DNA of 64,000 nucleotides from Chitinophaga ginsengisegetis (GCF_900168065.1 NZ_FUZZ01000002.1:124001-188000), one strand, 5' to 3'. Counted from the stretch's first letter, positions 8,665 through 18,268 are shown. Notes: generated by a model not told the origin, from the sequence alone. Numbers and translations: made by a program.

Positions 8665-9028
8665 GTACGCTGTAATACGGGTGGTGCCAAGCGTAGAGCG
8701 GGAAGAATTTCTGAATGTTGGTGTTATTCTCTATTGCAGGCAACAAAAATTTTTACGGGCAGTATATACATTGAACGAAGAAAAACTACACGCACTTTCT
8801 CCGGAAACAGATGTTAACACCATCCGCCCCTACCTGGATGCCTTCGTGGAAATTTCCAAAGGCAGCAAAGCAGGTGGCCCGATCGGGGCGCTGGATCTCG
8901 CCAGCCGCTTCCGCTGGTTAACTGCCACGCGCAGCAGTGTGGTACAAACATCGAGGGTGCATCCCGGGTTTTGCAGCGCTGATGCGGAAGATACGCTGAT
9001 GCGGTTGCACCGGCAGCTGGTACTTTAA
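8642..9028 (+). CDS. DUF3037 family protein, partner of the HipA-like kinase
   Basis: The 128-residue product carries the DUF3037 signature: YEYAVIRVVPSVEREEFLNVGVILYCRQQKFLRA at the N-terminus. The later part (GPIGALDLASRFRWLTATRSSVVQTSRVHPGFCSADAEDTLMRLHRQLV) is also typical. The domain has no described biochemical role. Its ATG lies inside the kinase gene, 23 bases before the kinase stop, which favours coupled translation and a fixed ratio of the two proteins. To my knowledge this order (short HipA-like, then DUF3037) is widespread in bacteria. It could be a regulator, substrate or neutraliser of the kinase; no evidence here separates these. A strong shared terminator follows. Confidence 0.82.
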   Translation: MQDNHLYEYAVIRVVPSVEREEFLNVGVILYCRQQKFLRAVYTLNEEKLHALSPETDVNTIRPYLDAFVEISKGSKAGGPIGALDLASRFRWLTATRSSVVQTSRVHPGFCSADAEDTLMRLHRQLVL

Positions 9029-9037
9029 ATAACGCAA

Positions 9038-9078
9038 AAAATGCAGATGCCGGGTAAATAACCCGGCATCTGCATTTT
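9038..9078. terminator. Bidirectional terminator between convergent genes
   Basis: A perfect 18-bp stem (9038-9055 with 9061-9078; arms AAAATGCAGATGCCGGGT and its complement) with a five-base AAATA loop sits ten bases after the DUF3037 stop and ten before the minus-strand GxGYxYP stop. The A-tract and T-tract ends make it usable from both sides. It marks the right end of the HipA-like operon and the end of the polysaccharide locus. Confidence 0.88.
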
Positions 9079-9088
9079 AAGGCAATCG

Positions 9089-10687
9089 TTATTTTGTTCC
9101 GAGATTTTTACGGACCAGCTGCACAAAGGCATCTGGTGTAACTACCCTTACATTTTTGTTCAGGCCGGCTATTACTGTACTTATGGCCGACATATCTTTT
9201 GTCCAGGTATGTACAAACACCAGTGTATAACCTGAACGGCTATACGGGTCTGCAGGTCTGGCGTTGATGTTACTGATCACAGTAGCTTCTTCTTCCAACC
9301 CGGCCCATAGGTTATCGCCGGCTTCTATAACAGGTTTCCCGTTGGCAGAAAAGCGGATACTGCCACCGGGCGCTTCTCCGTAACCGGTATACAGCAGGGC
9401 ATCTATATTAGGTTGTGCGAGATATTTATCCCACAGATCCATTCTTTCCAGGGCGCCCTGATCCAGGATATTCACGATATTCAGATCGGATTTTGCCATA
9501 AAAGTATTCAGGCGTTGCACGTACTGATCGAGTGCGGCGGCCGGCATTTTGCTGGGAAAAGTATATCCACTTCCACTTGGTCCGGCTACAAAAAAGTCCC
9601 TGCCTTTATCTGTATTAGCTGCCTTTTCATAGTACCACCGCATGGCGGCAGGCGCCAGGTCCACCAGGGAAGGGCTGATAGTATAGCCCATATTGAATGT
9701 GCCTCTCAGCGGATGGCTGAAGTATTGCTGCATGCTCCACAGATCGTAGCCTACATTATCGCCATCACTCAACAGGAAAGTAACGTAGTGTACATTTTGT
9801 TCTGCCGCCGGTGTGGTGCGGCCCTGCTGTTTCAACGGCGCTTCGTCATACACACTGCTCAACGGCGCAAGATTAGCGGCCAGGTCTGTTGGCAACATTA
9901 CAACGCCGGCAGCAGCTGCATTTGCCACCATCGAAAATTCTTCCTTCCCGTATCCGAAGCAAAAGGCTTCCGGTTGCAGGGCTTTTAGCACATCGACGCG
10001 CCAGGGCGTTTCGCCGTCGTAAAAAGTAAACGCATTGGTGAGCGTAATGTAATCCCGGAGGTGGTGATCAATAGCAGGGTTCTGTTCTGCTGCCAACGAG
10101 CGGCTGAATGTTGCAGGATAATGTTCCCATATCCACTTCTCATCACGTGCACGCATATCCGCTTTTTTTATCTTTATACCGGCAGTGATAACAGCCGTTT
10201 CCAGGCTGGCATCCACTGCAATGGCATTCATAGGTCCGCACAGGGAATTTGCGGCAGTGAGAGAGCGGATATTTTTAGTGCGGTTGTACAGCACATAGCC
10301 ACTCACTTTAGGGGCGAAGTGCCGGAGTAGTTCCGCCCATGACGTATAGTTAGTAATCCTTATTTTATATTTTTCGGAAAGATAATTTTTCCATACGGAA
10401 GAAGCGCCTCCCTCATCAATATAGATCTGTTCACCGGAAGTTTTCGCTACTACTCCCTGGAGTGTGGCGATCAGCACTTTTTGTTCGGCGGTGAGCGAGC
10501 TGGCCGGGATCACACACAGCGCTGTGAGGGCAGCGCCCTTCTGATGGAGTACCCCTTTCTTCAATACAACGGTATCTGCTCCCGGTGGTGGTACTACGGC
10601 TACTTCGGTAGTATTCTTTTTGCCACAGGCCGTAACAACGGCCAGCATGGTGGCTATAAAAAAGATAAAAGTATGGCTATTTCTCAT
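9089..10687 (-). CDS. GxGYxYP-domain lipoprotein, putative glycoside hydrolase
   Basis: The 532-residue protein is a lipoprotein with the lipobox ending at Cys21 (MLAVVTAC). The naming motif is present as GPSGSGYTFPS at about two thirds of the length, close to HYVTFLLSDGDNVGYDLWSMQQYF, an acidic segment typical of the family. GxGYxYP proteins are common in polysaccharide utilisation loci and are predicted glycoside hydrolases of the cell surface, but their reaction has not been established to my knowledge. It is the last gene of the minus-strand sigma/FecR/SusC/SusD operon and is followed by a strong terminator. It probably acts on the same glycan that the SusCD pair imports. Confidence 0.85.
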   Translation of the reverse strand: MRNSHTFIFFIATMLAVVTACGKKNTTEVAVVPPPGADTVVLKKGVLHQKGAALTALCVIPASSLTAEQKVLIATLQGVVAKTSGEQIYIDEGGASSVWKNYLSEKYKIRITNYTSWAELLRHFAPKVSGYVLYNRTKNIRSLTAANSLCGPMNAIAVDASLETAVITAGIKIKKADMRARDEKWIWEHYPATFSRSLAAEQNPAIDHHLRDYITLTNAFTFYDGETPWRVDVLKALQPEAFCFGYGKEEFSMVANAAAAGVVMLPTDLAANLAPLSSVYDEAPLKQQGRTTPAAEQNVHYVTFLLSDGDNVGYDLWSMQQYFSHPLRGTFNMGYTISPSLVDLAPAAMRWYYEKAANTDKGRDFFVAGPSGSGYTFPSKMPAAALDQYVQRLNTFMAKSDLNIVNILDQGALERMDLWDKYLAQPNIDALLYTGYGEAPGGSIRFSANGKPVIEAGDNLWAGLEEEATVISNINARPADPYSRSGYTLVFVHTWTKDMSAISTVIAGLNKNVRVVTPDAFVQLVRKNLGTK

Positions 10688-10744
10688 ATAAGAAATGTGA
10701 TCAGTTGGTGATAAAAAATAAATAGAAACAGTGTGGCATTTGCG

Positions 10745-11728
10745 TTAAAACACCTGTACTTCTGCGATGTTGGTGCTGGAAGTGCCGTATACTTTTGTTA
10801 CGGTGAACTTCACGTACCGCGCCTGTTTTAGCGTAGATACAAAATATTTGTACCAGGGCTGACCGGGATCATGTGGTACATCTTTTAATACAGCCACTTC
10901 TGTCCAGGTGGCATTATCCGTACTAACGGAAACGGTTATATCCTGGGGTTGACCATGACCATCGGTTTGCCAGCTGCCCTCAAAATAACGGTCCATGATA
11001 CCGATACCATGTACCGCTTTCTCTTCTCCCATATCTACTATAAAATAATGGGGAGGACCGGGCTCACCACCCGACCATTTGGAATTCCAGAAGGTGGATG
11101 GATCATTGTCTATCGCTCTTGCGGCCAGCCCGTTTCCACCGCCTTCCGCTGGTTCTTCCGTGGAAAAACCAGCAATGGTCCACTTAGCCTGATCATAAGG
11201 TATCATGCTGTTCAGATCCGCTGTAGCATTTACCACATAATAAGTAGTTTGTTGGTAGGCACTGGCGTTGGCTCCTTCAATGCTTTCAATACTAACGGGG
11301 ATCATATAATCCTGGAAGGGATTTATTTTTCCTTTGGCGTGGATTGCCAGTCCTGTTGCAGCAGTAATAGAAGCGCCTTTAACAATAGTAGCAGTAGCAG
11401 GCATTTCGTAACTGCCTTCAGGTAATACGCGGTAATCAGTGCCATTCTGTTCATTGAAGAAAGCCACCTTTTCCGGGTCTGCCCTGAAGTGTACCACAAT
11501 ATCACTTCCCGCTACCGCATTGGTCACAGTAGCATATTCAGCGCCGGTTATAACCGCGCTCACCGGTATGGTGTAAGGCGTATCTGCCATCTCAAACGTT
11601 ACCTTTACTACACCCAATGCGTTGGGCATGTACACAGTTGACGTGGCGACACGATCTTTCTTACAAGCGGTGAAAACAATAAGACCTGTGATGAGCAGGA
11701 AAAAAATATAGCTGGATAATCTGTTCAT
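10745..11728 (-). CDS. DUF1735 / F5/8 type C (discoidin) domain lipoprotein
   Basis: Starting at the ATG at 11728 gives a lipoprotein signal with Cys22 (GLIVFTAC). The upstream open frame to 11764 would add 12 residues before the signal and is rejected. After the lipid anchor comes a DUF1735-like beta domain (PYTIPVSAVITGAEYATVTNAVAGSDIVVHF...). The C-terminal 140 residues form an F5/8 type C jelly roll (WTIAGFSTEEPAEGGGNGLAARAIDNDPSTFWNSKWSGGEP through YVKFTVTKVYGTSSTNIAEVQVF). Such proteins are surface glycan-binding proteins that help SusCD capture a polysaccharide. It lies between susD and the GxGYxYP gene in the same transcript. Confidence 0.87.
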   Translation of the reverse strand: MNRLSSYIFFLLITGLIVFTACKKDRVATSTVYMPNALGVVKVTFEMADTPYTIPVSAVITGAEYATVTNAVAGSDIVVHFRADPEKVAFFNEQNGTDYRVLPEGSYEMPATATIVKGASITAATGLAIHAKGKINPFQDYMIPVSIESIEGANASAYQQTTYYVVNATADLNSMIPYDQAKWTIAGFSTEEPAEGGGNGLAARAIDNDPSTFWNSKWSGGEPGPPHYFIVDMGEEKAVHGIGIMDRYFEGSWQTDGHGQPQDITVSVSTDNATWTEVAVLKDVPHDPGQPWYKYFVSTLKQARYVKFTVTKVYGTSSTNIAEVQVF

Positions 11729-11760
11729 AAAATCGGAATTAAAGAAGGTTGCTGCAAAAA

Positions 11761-13527
11761 TCAATACCCGGGATTCTGCCCGTTCTGCCAGTTGTCTTCC
11801 CCACCGCTCTGGGCACGGATCGCCGGATTACGGTCCAGTACATGCTGCGGAATAGGCATGATGTACATCTTTGGCAGGAACAGGCGGTTGCTCACATTCA
11901 CCGGCGTATAAGTGAGGGTAGCCGTTCCCGTTATAACCATGCCTTTTTCCGGCCGGTTTAACACACCTGTTGAACCATCCATCATACGGTCCGCTATTTT
12001 CCAGCGCAGCACATCCCACCAGCGCCTGTCTTCAAAAGCCAGTTCCACCCTGCGCTCACGGCGGATGATATCTCTCATCTGCTGTTTATTCACTGTTCCG
12101 TAGGTGGCTTCCACTGTGGGCAGGTTACCGGCGCGTGTGCGCACCTTGTTCACCGCCGCCAGCACTTCCGCAGTAGGTCCGTTCACTTCATTTTCTGCTT
12201 CTGCGAAACTGAGTAACACTTCTCCAAAGCGGAAAAACATATAGTTCTGATAAGAGGTACTGTTGGCGCGGTTATCACTCCCCAGGATCTTTTCGTCCAG
12301 CCGCTTGCAGGCATAGTAACCAGTATGGGTAACATCACTGGTATATCCCAGATCAATTTCATTGGCAGTTTTTCGTCCGAGCCCTACTACCATGCGAAGG
12401 GTATCACCCTGCCAGGGCGAACCATTAAAGAGAATAGTCTGATAAAATCTTTTTTCTCTTCCTACGTATGGTTGCTGCGGATTATAGCCCGAACCCGGTT
12501 CATAAATCGCTTTACCGTTGGCCATCGAAAATTCATCCACCAGTTCCTGTGTAGGTTGAAAATTACCCCATGCCTGCTGTACACCGTTTACAATGGTAGG
12601 TCCTTCCTTACCTTCCAGCTGTCCGCCTTTTCCTTCCATATACTGCCTGGCAAAAATGGATTCTGTACTGTTGTTGCCTACCCGGAGGAACAGGTTGCGG
12701 AAGTCGGGATAAAGGTCATATACTCCAAGATCTATTACCTGCTTATTGGTTTTCGCGGCCAGTTTCCATCTTTCAAGGTCGCCGCCGGGATTGGCCACAT
12801 CACCGGAATTGCGCAACGGGCTGGCATAAAACAGTTCACACCATCCTTTCAGGGTAAGTGCAGCGCCTTTGGTAGCCCTGCCGGGTTCTGACTGTTTTTC
12901 AGGTAAGATGTCTGCAATTTCCCCCAGTTCTTTATCGATGAATTCAAATGTTTGTTTTGAGGTACTTCTTGGTACATAAATATCATCCCCCTGGGTAAGA
13001 TTATCCAGCACATTGGTAATAACAGGCACGCCACCATAAGCCATCCATAACCAGTGATAGTACATAGCTCTTAAAAAGCGCGCTTCGGCGATCCTTTCCT
13101 TTTTATAATCCTCCGGCAACGCAGATGCGCCCACTTTCGTGATAAAGAGATTACATTTCCGGATCTTCTCGTAATTCCCGGTGCGACTGTCGTTGTTACT
13201 TTCTTTTCCCCAGTACCACATATCCCACGGTCCGCGGGGCAGGTTGGAAGGCGTGATATTGGCTACCCGGATACTGCTGTAACCGGCCATCCAGGTAACG
13301 CCTACATCCGAATTATCCGTATACTGTTCCAGGTGTTCCGTTTCATTATTCATATCCGGCAACTGGTTATAAATATCATTGAGAAAGAGATCGGCATTAT
13401 TGGTAGATGCCCATACTGCATCATCTCCCACCCTGTCACGCGCCTGTACATCCAGGAAATCTTTTTTACAGGAAATGAACAGGAGGGTGGCAGTCAGTAT
13501 TAAAAGGTATTGTTTTATCTTGAACAT
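11761..13527 (-). CDS. SusD/RagB family nutrient-binding lipoprotein
   Basis: The 588-residue protein has a lipoprotein signal (MFKIKQYLLILTATLLFISC, Cys20) followed by KKDFLDV, the usual SusD start. The TPR-like fold and C-terminal signature of the family are seen: ARFLRAMYYHWLWMAYGGVPVI, YQNYMFFRFGEVLLSFAEAENEVNG, RRERRVELAFEDRRWWDVLRWKIAD and the final YLPIPQ-like PKMYIMPIPQHVLDRNP. SusD proteins sit on the outer leaflet as a lid on the SusC barrel and bind the oligosaccharide. The gene follows susC by 20 bases. The glycan is not known, but the nearby GH95 enzyme suggests a fucosylated or galactosylated substrate. Confidence 0.95.
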   Translation of the reverse strand: MFKIKQYLLILTATLLFISCKKDFLDVQARDRVGDDAVWASTNNADLFLNDIYNQLPDMNNETEHLEQYTDNSDVGVTWMAGYSSIRVANITPSNLPRGPWDMWYWGKESNNDSRTGNYEKIRKCNLFITKVGASALPEDYKKERIAEARFLRAMYYHWLWMAYGGVPVITNVLDNLTQGDDIYVPRSTSKQTFEFIDKELGEIADILPEKQSEPGRATKGAALTLKGWCELFYASPLRNSGDVANPGGDLERWKLAAKTNKQVIDLGVYDLYPDFRNLFLRVGNNSTESIFARQYMEGKGGQLEGKEGPTIVNGVQQAWGNFQPTQELVDEFSMANGKAIYEPGSGYNPQQPYVGREKRFYQTILFNGSPWQGDTLRMVVGLGRKTANEIDLGYTSDVTHTGYYACKRLDEKILGSDNRANSTSYQNYMFFRFGEVLLSFAEAENEVNGPTAEVLAAVNKVRTRAGNLPTVEATYGTVNKQQMRDIIRRERRVELAFEDRRWWDVLRWKIADRMMDGSTGVLNRPEKGMVITGTATLTYTPVNVSNRLFLPKMYIMPIPQHVLDRNPAIRAQSGGEDNWQNGQNPGY

Positions 13528-13547
13528 GGCTGTTGACGGTTTGGATA

Positions 13548-16500
13548 TTAAAAGGTTACGTTCAGTCCGAATGAAAATACCTGCTGCTGGAAATAATATT
13601 GTCCGTTAGAAGAACGGGCTTCAGGATCAATCATCTCCTTCATATTCGGCGTCCATGTCCATAAGTTCTGTCCGGATACATACATGCGGAGTTGTTGCAT
13701 ATACCAGCGTTTGGTGAGGGAAGACGGCAGGGTGTAACCAAATTCCGCGCTTCTCAGTTTCAGATAAGATGCATCCCGCACCCACCAGGAAGAGAACCGG
13801 GTATTATAGGCCACTGGCTGATTGGTAGTACGTGGATACAATGCATCCGGGTTGGCTGGCGTCCAGTGATTATCATAGTATAATTTGCTGGCAGATCCTT
13901 GCTGGTCGAAAGGATACACCAGGTTGCCACCTACCGGCAAACTGATCTGCGCGGCGCCCTGTAACAGGAGGTTCAGGTCGAAACCTTTCCAGGAGATAGC
14001 AGGAGATAAGCCGAAGATCATTTGCGGTACGCCATTGGGGCGACCGATCACGGTTTCATCATTATCATCTATCACGCCGTCGGCTTTACCATCCGGGCCA
14101 CTCAGGTCTGCATATTTGAGATCTCCCGGCTTCACCGGTGCATTGGCCAGCGAAGCAATACCTGCTTTCAGCGTTCCATCTGCATTAAAATCATCGGGTT
14201 TATAATAGCCCAGCGCCTTCAATCCAAACTGGGTGCCATTGGCCCGGCCGGTACGACGGCGGTTGGGATTATTAAAAGTGGCATCCGATTCAAATACCTG
14301 TAACAGCTTATTCTGTGCATAGGTAAAGTTGCCGTTTACTTCCAGCTTTAACCCGTTGGAAAAAGTATGCGCAGTACCCACGCTCAGCTCAATCCCCTGG
14401 TTACTCATGATGGCGGCATTTAATTCAGAGAGCCCTGTACCGTATTCTGCCGGCACTGTTACCGTGGGCGGCACCAGCATGTTTGAACGCTTTTCATAAA
14501 AATAATCCACGCCGAACGAGAGGGCGCCATCCCACAAAATTCCATCTACACCTATATCTGTTTTCTTTGCCCGCTCCCAGGTGATAAAGGTATTTCCCTG
14601 GATCGTTTCATAGATCCCTGTAGTAAGCGCATTACCTAATACTGCTGCGTTATTATAAACGGCATAACCACTCATATACTGGAACGGACCGCCGGCAAGA
14701 TTCCCGGATTCTCCATAGGAGGCCCGGACCTTCAGCAAATTGATCCAGCTGTAATGATCCTTTATAAAGTTCTCCTGGCCTATATTCCAGCCCAGTGAAA
14801 ACGCCGGAAAGAAACCGTACTTACGACCGGGAGCAAAATAATAATGACCGTCATACCTGCCGGATACTTCCGCCAGGTACTTACCGGCGTAACCGTAACT
14901 CAACCGGTATACATAACCCACCTGCCGCTGTTCAGAAGAGGATCCGCCATTACTGATATCACCGTTGGCCACCCCTCCCCTGTCCAGTTCATCAATATCT
15001 ATCGGGTAATTCCTTCTGCTGGCATCTACGTTCCAGCCTTTCTGAATGCGAGATTCAGCTACGCCGAGGAATGTAATATCGTGCGCCCCGAAGGTGTTGT
15101 GGTAGTTGATATACCCCTGATAGGTAAACGCTTTATTCTGGCTGTTGCTCAGCTGGAGCGACGGTTTCGCAGGGCCAATCAGCCGTTGCGTATATTCGTA
15201 TGGGTTAGTGCTGAAGTTTACGCTGTAGGTTGGTATAGGTGTTTGCCATACTTTGGTGTACGTGGTATAGGGATCGTAGCTGGCCACTCCTTTAACGCTA
15301 AGGCCCTTCAGGAAAGGCAATTGCTGCTCTATTGAAAAGGTGGTCATAATCTGCGTATTCTCGTTTTTCACATAGCCACTATGGTTAATGGTACCCACAA
15401 GTGAATTGGTAATATAACTTCCCCACAATCCATTACTATAGTAAATAGCAGATGTAGGCGGCGTTCTGAATGCCTGGTACATAATTCCTCCGCCGGCGGC
15501 AGCATAGCGGTTGTTGGCATCTCCGTTGTAAGGATCGGCATAACCGGAATACTGCTGGTTTTCCACCCAGCCACTCAGCGATAGCCCTACGCGGGTAGTG
15601 CTGGTAGCCTGTACATCCAGGTTGGCCAATACGTTATATTTTTTCAGGTTGGTGGTAGAAAACTGTCCGTCCTGGTTAGTATAACTGAAGGCGGTGAAAT
15701 ACCTGACTTTTTCTGTTCCGCCGGAAAGCTGCAGATTGTGATTGGTGAGCAGTGCATTTCTTTGTATAACATCCCGGAGCCCGCTGCTGTTGGGGTATTT
15801 GTCGGGATCAGCATCTGCTGCGCCTGTAACAGTTTTTCTATATTGCTCTACTTCTTCCGGTGTAAAAGCCGGATTTAATCCGCTGTTCCGGTTGGCTTCA
15901 TTGGTTAATAATGCGTACTCCCAGGAATTAACCATTTTGGGCATGCGTGTTGGATTCTGGATGCCTGCATAACCATTATAGGACAACGTAGGCACACCGG
16001 TTTTACCTTTCTTAGTGGTTACCAGTATCACGCCGTTGGCGCCAGCCAGGCCATAAGGCGCTACTGCTGCCGCGTCTTTCAGGACGGTGACAGACTCAAT
16101 AGAGGCCGGGTCCAGCCGCGAAAAATCACGGTAAATGCCATCCACTACCAGCAGGGGGTTGGCGTTGCCTAACGTGGAGGTGCCTCTGATACGAAGCCGG
16201 GAGCCGTCCTGGCCAGGTTCGCCGCTGCCCTGGTCTGCAATAATGCCGGGCGCACGTCCTACGAGGTTATTGGTAAGATTGACCACCGGCTTTTGTGCAA
16301 AATCCTTTCCCTTCACAGTAGATACCGCTGCGGTAGTAGTTGCTTTCTGTTGCGTGCCATAACCCACTACAATGACTTCTCCAAGCGCAGTGGAGCCTTC
16401 TTTCAACTGCACATCGATACGGGATTGTCCGCCAACAGGTACTTCTTTCGTAACATACCCGATAAAGGAAAATACCAGGATAGCATTTTCATTGTTGCCG

Positions 16501-17045
16501 GCAGGGATATTGAAGTGCCCTTCCGCATCGGTATTAGCGCCTGTAGAGGTGCCTTTCAGTCGCACATTTACCCCCGGAAGCAATTCACCTTTGGTAGAGG
16601 TAACCGTACCGGCTATACGCTTTTCCTGCACCACCGTTTTGGGAGGAGCCGGCTTTGGTACAATAAAAATATACCGGTCGTTTTGCCGGTAGGTGAGGTT
16701 TGTTTTTGCCAGCAAGAGATCAAGTGTGGCAGCAACGGTCCGTGTGCCCGCAGGCAGGTTTACCTGCCCGATGCGGCTTAGTTCCGCAACCCTGTAACCA
16801 AAACGGAAATCTGTTCGTTGCTCAATTTCTTTTAACGTGGCTTCGAGGCTTTTGCCGGAAACACCCAGTGCAATTTTTGTCTGGTGGATATCCTGGCCGT
16901 TTGTTCTGCCTGCCATCAGTAACTGGCAACCAAAAAGCAATATGGCCAGTGTTATCGTGGAACATCTCATAATCCAAAGGATTGTTTTGTTCAGGATAAG
17001 ACGCTCATAAGGGCGCATCCGTCCCTTACTTACTGAAAAAATCAT
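13548..17045 (-). CDS. SusC/RagA TonB-dependent transporter with STN signalling domain
   Basis: The frame gives 1165 residues from 17045. A hydrophobic export segment (STITLAILLFGCQLLMA) follows ATGs at residues 10 and 26, so the true start may be 17018 or 16970. The domains in order are: STN short N-terminal domain (about residues 55-120, KSLEATLKEIEQRTDFRFGYRV), carboxypeptidase-D-like domain (about 130-220), TonB-box-like EVIVVGYGTQQK, plug (SRLRIRGTSTLGNANPLLVVDGI) and a 22-strand barrel ending in an aromatic FGLNVTF. The STN domain passes the substrate signal to FecR, so this porter is both importer and sensor. It lies downstream of fecR in the same direction, with 224 bases between that hold a double hairpin. 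Confidence 0.93.
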   Translation of the reverse strand: MIFSVSKGRMRPYERLILNKTILWIMRCSTITLAILLFGCQLLMAGRTNGQDIHQTKIALGVSGKSLEATLKEIEQRTDFRFGYRVAELSRIGQVNLPAGTRTVAATLDLLLAKTNLTYRQNDRYIFIVPKPAPPKTVVQEKRIAGTVTSTKGELLPGVNVRLKGTSTGANTDAEGHFNIPAGNNENAILVFSFIGYVTKEVPVGGQSRIDVQLKEGSTALGEVIVVGYGTQQKATTTAAVSTVKGKDFAQKPVVNLTNNLVGRAPGIIADQGSGEPGQDGSRLRIRGTSTLGNANPLLVVDGIYRDFSRLDPASIESVTVLKDAAAVAPYGLAGANGVILVTTKKGKTGVPTLSYNGYAGIQNPTRMPKMVNSWEYALLTNEANRNSGLNPAFTPEEVEQYRKTVTGAADADPDKYPNSSGLRDVIQRNALLTNHNLQLSGGTEKVRYFTAFSYTNQDGQFSTTNLKKYNVLANLDVQATSTTRVGLSLSGWVENQQYSGYADPYNGDANNRYAAAGGGIMYQAFRTPPTSAIYYSNGLWGSYITNSLVGTINHSGYVKNENTQIMTTFSIEQQLPFLKGLSVKGVASYDPYTTYTKVWQTPIPTYSVNFSTNPYEYTQRLIGPAKPSLQLSNSQNKAFTYQGYINYHNTFGAHDITFLGVAESRIQKGWNVDASRRNYPIDIDELDRGGVANGDISNGGSSSEQRQVGYVYRLSYGYAGKYLAEVSGRYDGHYYFAPGRKYGFFPAFSLGWNIGQENFIKDHYSWINLLKVRASYGESGNLAGGPFQYMSGYAVYNNAAVLGNALTTGIYETIQGNTFITWERAKKTDIGVDGILWDGALSFGVDYFYEKRSNMLVPPTVTVPAEYGTGLSELNAAIMSNQGIELSVGTAHTFSNGLKLEVNGNFTYAQNKLLQVFESDATFNNPNRRRTGRANGTQFGLKALGYYKPDDFNADGTLKAGIASLANAPVKPGDLKYADLSGPDGKADGVIDDNDETVIGRPNGVPQMIFGLSPAISWKGFDLNLLLQGAAQISLPVGGNLVYPFDQQGSASKLYYDNHWTPANPDALYPRTTNQPVAYNTRFSSWWVRDASYLKLRSAEFGYTLPSSLTKRWYMQQLRMYVSGQNLWTWTPNMKEMIDPEARSSNGQYYFQQQVFSFGLNVTF

Positions 17046-17169
17046 AGATTTGTTTGGTTTTAATCGGTTGACATACTGAGTTTAAAAACCATCCGGTTAC
17101 GGGTGCTTGCCTGCACCTGTAACCAATTTTCAGGTATCGTCGTGGTTGCCTCCACGGCGATACTTTTTT
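17045..17169 (+). ncRNA. Candidate antisense small RNA with twin hairpins, opposite the susC leader
   Basis: Two hairpins lie in tandem in the fecR-susC gap. Each has a 12-bp stem with one wobble at the seventh pair and the same six-base loop TTGCCT: 17095-17124 (loop 17107-17112) and 17134-17163 (loop 17146-17151). On the plus strand the second is followed at once by TTTTTT (17164-17169), a good intrinsic terminator. A plus-strand -7 box TAGATTTG lies at 17045-17052, so a transcript of about 110 bases could run antisense to the susC leader. Small antisense RNAs near susC are known in Bacteroides (the DonS type). No -33 box was found. The hairpins could instead act in the minus-strand susC leader, with loop AGGCAA. 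Confidence 0.4.
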
Positions 17170-17269
17170 AAACTGATTTCATAACGTATTTTTTTGCCGC
17201 TGTAAAGGCTAATCGAAGTGGAACTTTTTCATGGTACGTGATTATGATGATGAATACAAGTAAACCGTG

Positions 17270-18268
17270 TTAACATCCCTTTCCACTGATAATAATAGCG
17301 CTGCCTCTCATCTTCCACGAGCATCCGTTCAATTCGCAGATCATTTTCATCACTTCCCCGATACTTTCCCCATGCAAAAAAGAAAGGGAAAAACGGCAGT
17401 TGCGGATGGCGTCATTCCCCAATTCCACCTGCACATTATACCACCGGCCAATGATGGCGGCGGCCTGCTCCATTGTCACATCGTCCATAATAAGTTCTCC
17501 TTTTTTCCAGGCCAGCAGGTTTTCCGCATTCACCGTATCAATTTTTGCACGCCGGCTTACTGCTTCATATTCCAGTTTTTCGTTGGGATGTAATACGCCT
17601 AATGCCGTAGTTCCTGCTGCCACACTCACTTTTCCGCTAACCACCGTTACCGCCAGCGGCGCCTGCTGGTAGGCCTGTATATTAAACACTGTTCCCAGCA
17701 CCTTCACCGCCACATTACCACTATGCACAATAAACGGCTGCTGATCCCTGCGGGTAACATCAAAACAGGCTTCTCCCTCAACATACAATTCCCGGGTATT
17801 ACCGGTAAAGGCAACAGGATATCGCAGTTTACTGCCGTTATTCAGCCACACCTCGGTGCTGTCTTCCAGTACCAGCCGTACCCGCTTGCCTGCGGGCGCC
17901 CATACTTCCTCATATACCAAAGCAGGTTTCCGGGATGGTTTCATGAGCAGCCAGGCGGCCAGGCCAGCACCGATCAGTACCAGTATCCCCGCGGCATAGG
18001 CGAGCCAGCGATGGGGTTTTAAAACAGGAACATCCTCCGTTTGGGAAAAACGGGGGTTCTCTTTAATCTGATCATAGAGTGACCGGGCTTCTCCGGGCGA
18101 CAGCTGCGTGGCCGGTGTGAGCCCCGACCAGGTTTTGTCGAATGGCGACTGAACGGCATCATCAGATTCAGCCTGCCGCAACAGCAACATCAATTCTTCA
18201 AATTCCTGTTCATTGATGGTGTTGCCTGCCAGTTTTGTCAACAAAAGATGTATACGATGTTCATCCAC
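17270..18268 (-). CDS. FecR-family anti-sigma factor
   Basis: The 332-residue protein has the FecR layout. A cytoplasmic N-terminal part of about 85 residues binds sigma, followed by one membrane span (WLAYAAGILVLIGAGLAAWLLM, about 87-108). The periplasmic FecR domain follows (RLVLEDSTEVWLNNGSKLRYP, REVYVEGEACFDV-like segment, FIVHSGNVAVKVLGTVFNIQAY), then a C-terminal DUF4974 region (TMEQAAAIIGRWYNVQVEL) resembling an STN domain. It should hold the ECF sigma factor until the STN domain of the SusC protein signals that substrate is present. It is 91 bases downstream of the sigma gene and upstream of susC on the same strand, the standard order. Confidence 0.93.
   Translation of the reverse strand: MDEHRIHLLLTKLAGNTINEQEFEELMLLLRQAESDDAVQSPFDKTWSGLTPATQLSPGEARSLYDQIKENPRFSQTEDVPVLKPHRWLAYAAGILVLIGAGLAAWLLMKPSRKPALVYEEVWAPAGKRVRLVLEDSTEVWLNNGSKLRYPVAFTGNTRELYVEGEACFDVTRRDQQPFIVHSGNVAVKVLGTVFNIQAYQQAPLAVTVVSGKVSVAAGTTALGVLHPNEKLEYEAVSRRAKIDTVNAENLLAWKKGELIMDDVTMEQAAAIIGRWYNVQVELGNDAIRNCRFSLSFLHGESIGEVMKMICELNGCSWKMRGSAIIISGKGC

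Noticed and set aside
7861..9028. Classical hipBA toxin-antitoxin pair
   Set aside because: The kinase lacks the N-terminal HipA domain and no HTH HipB gene lies upstream; the partner is DUF3037.
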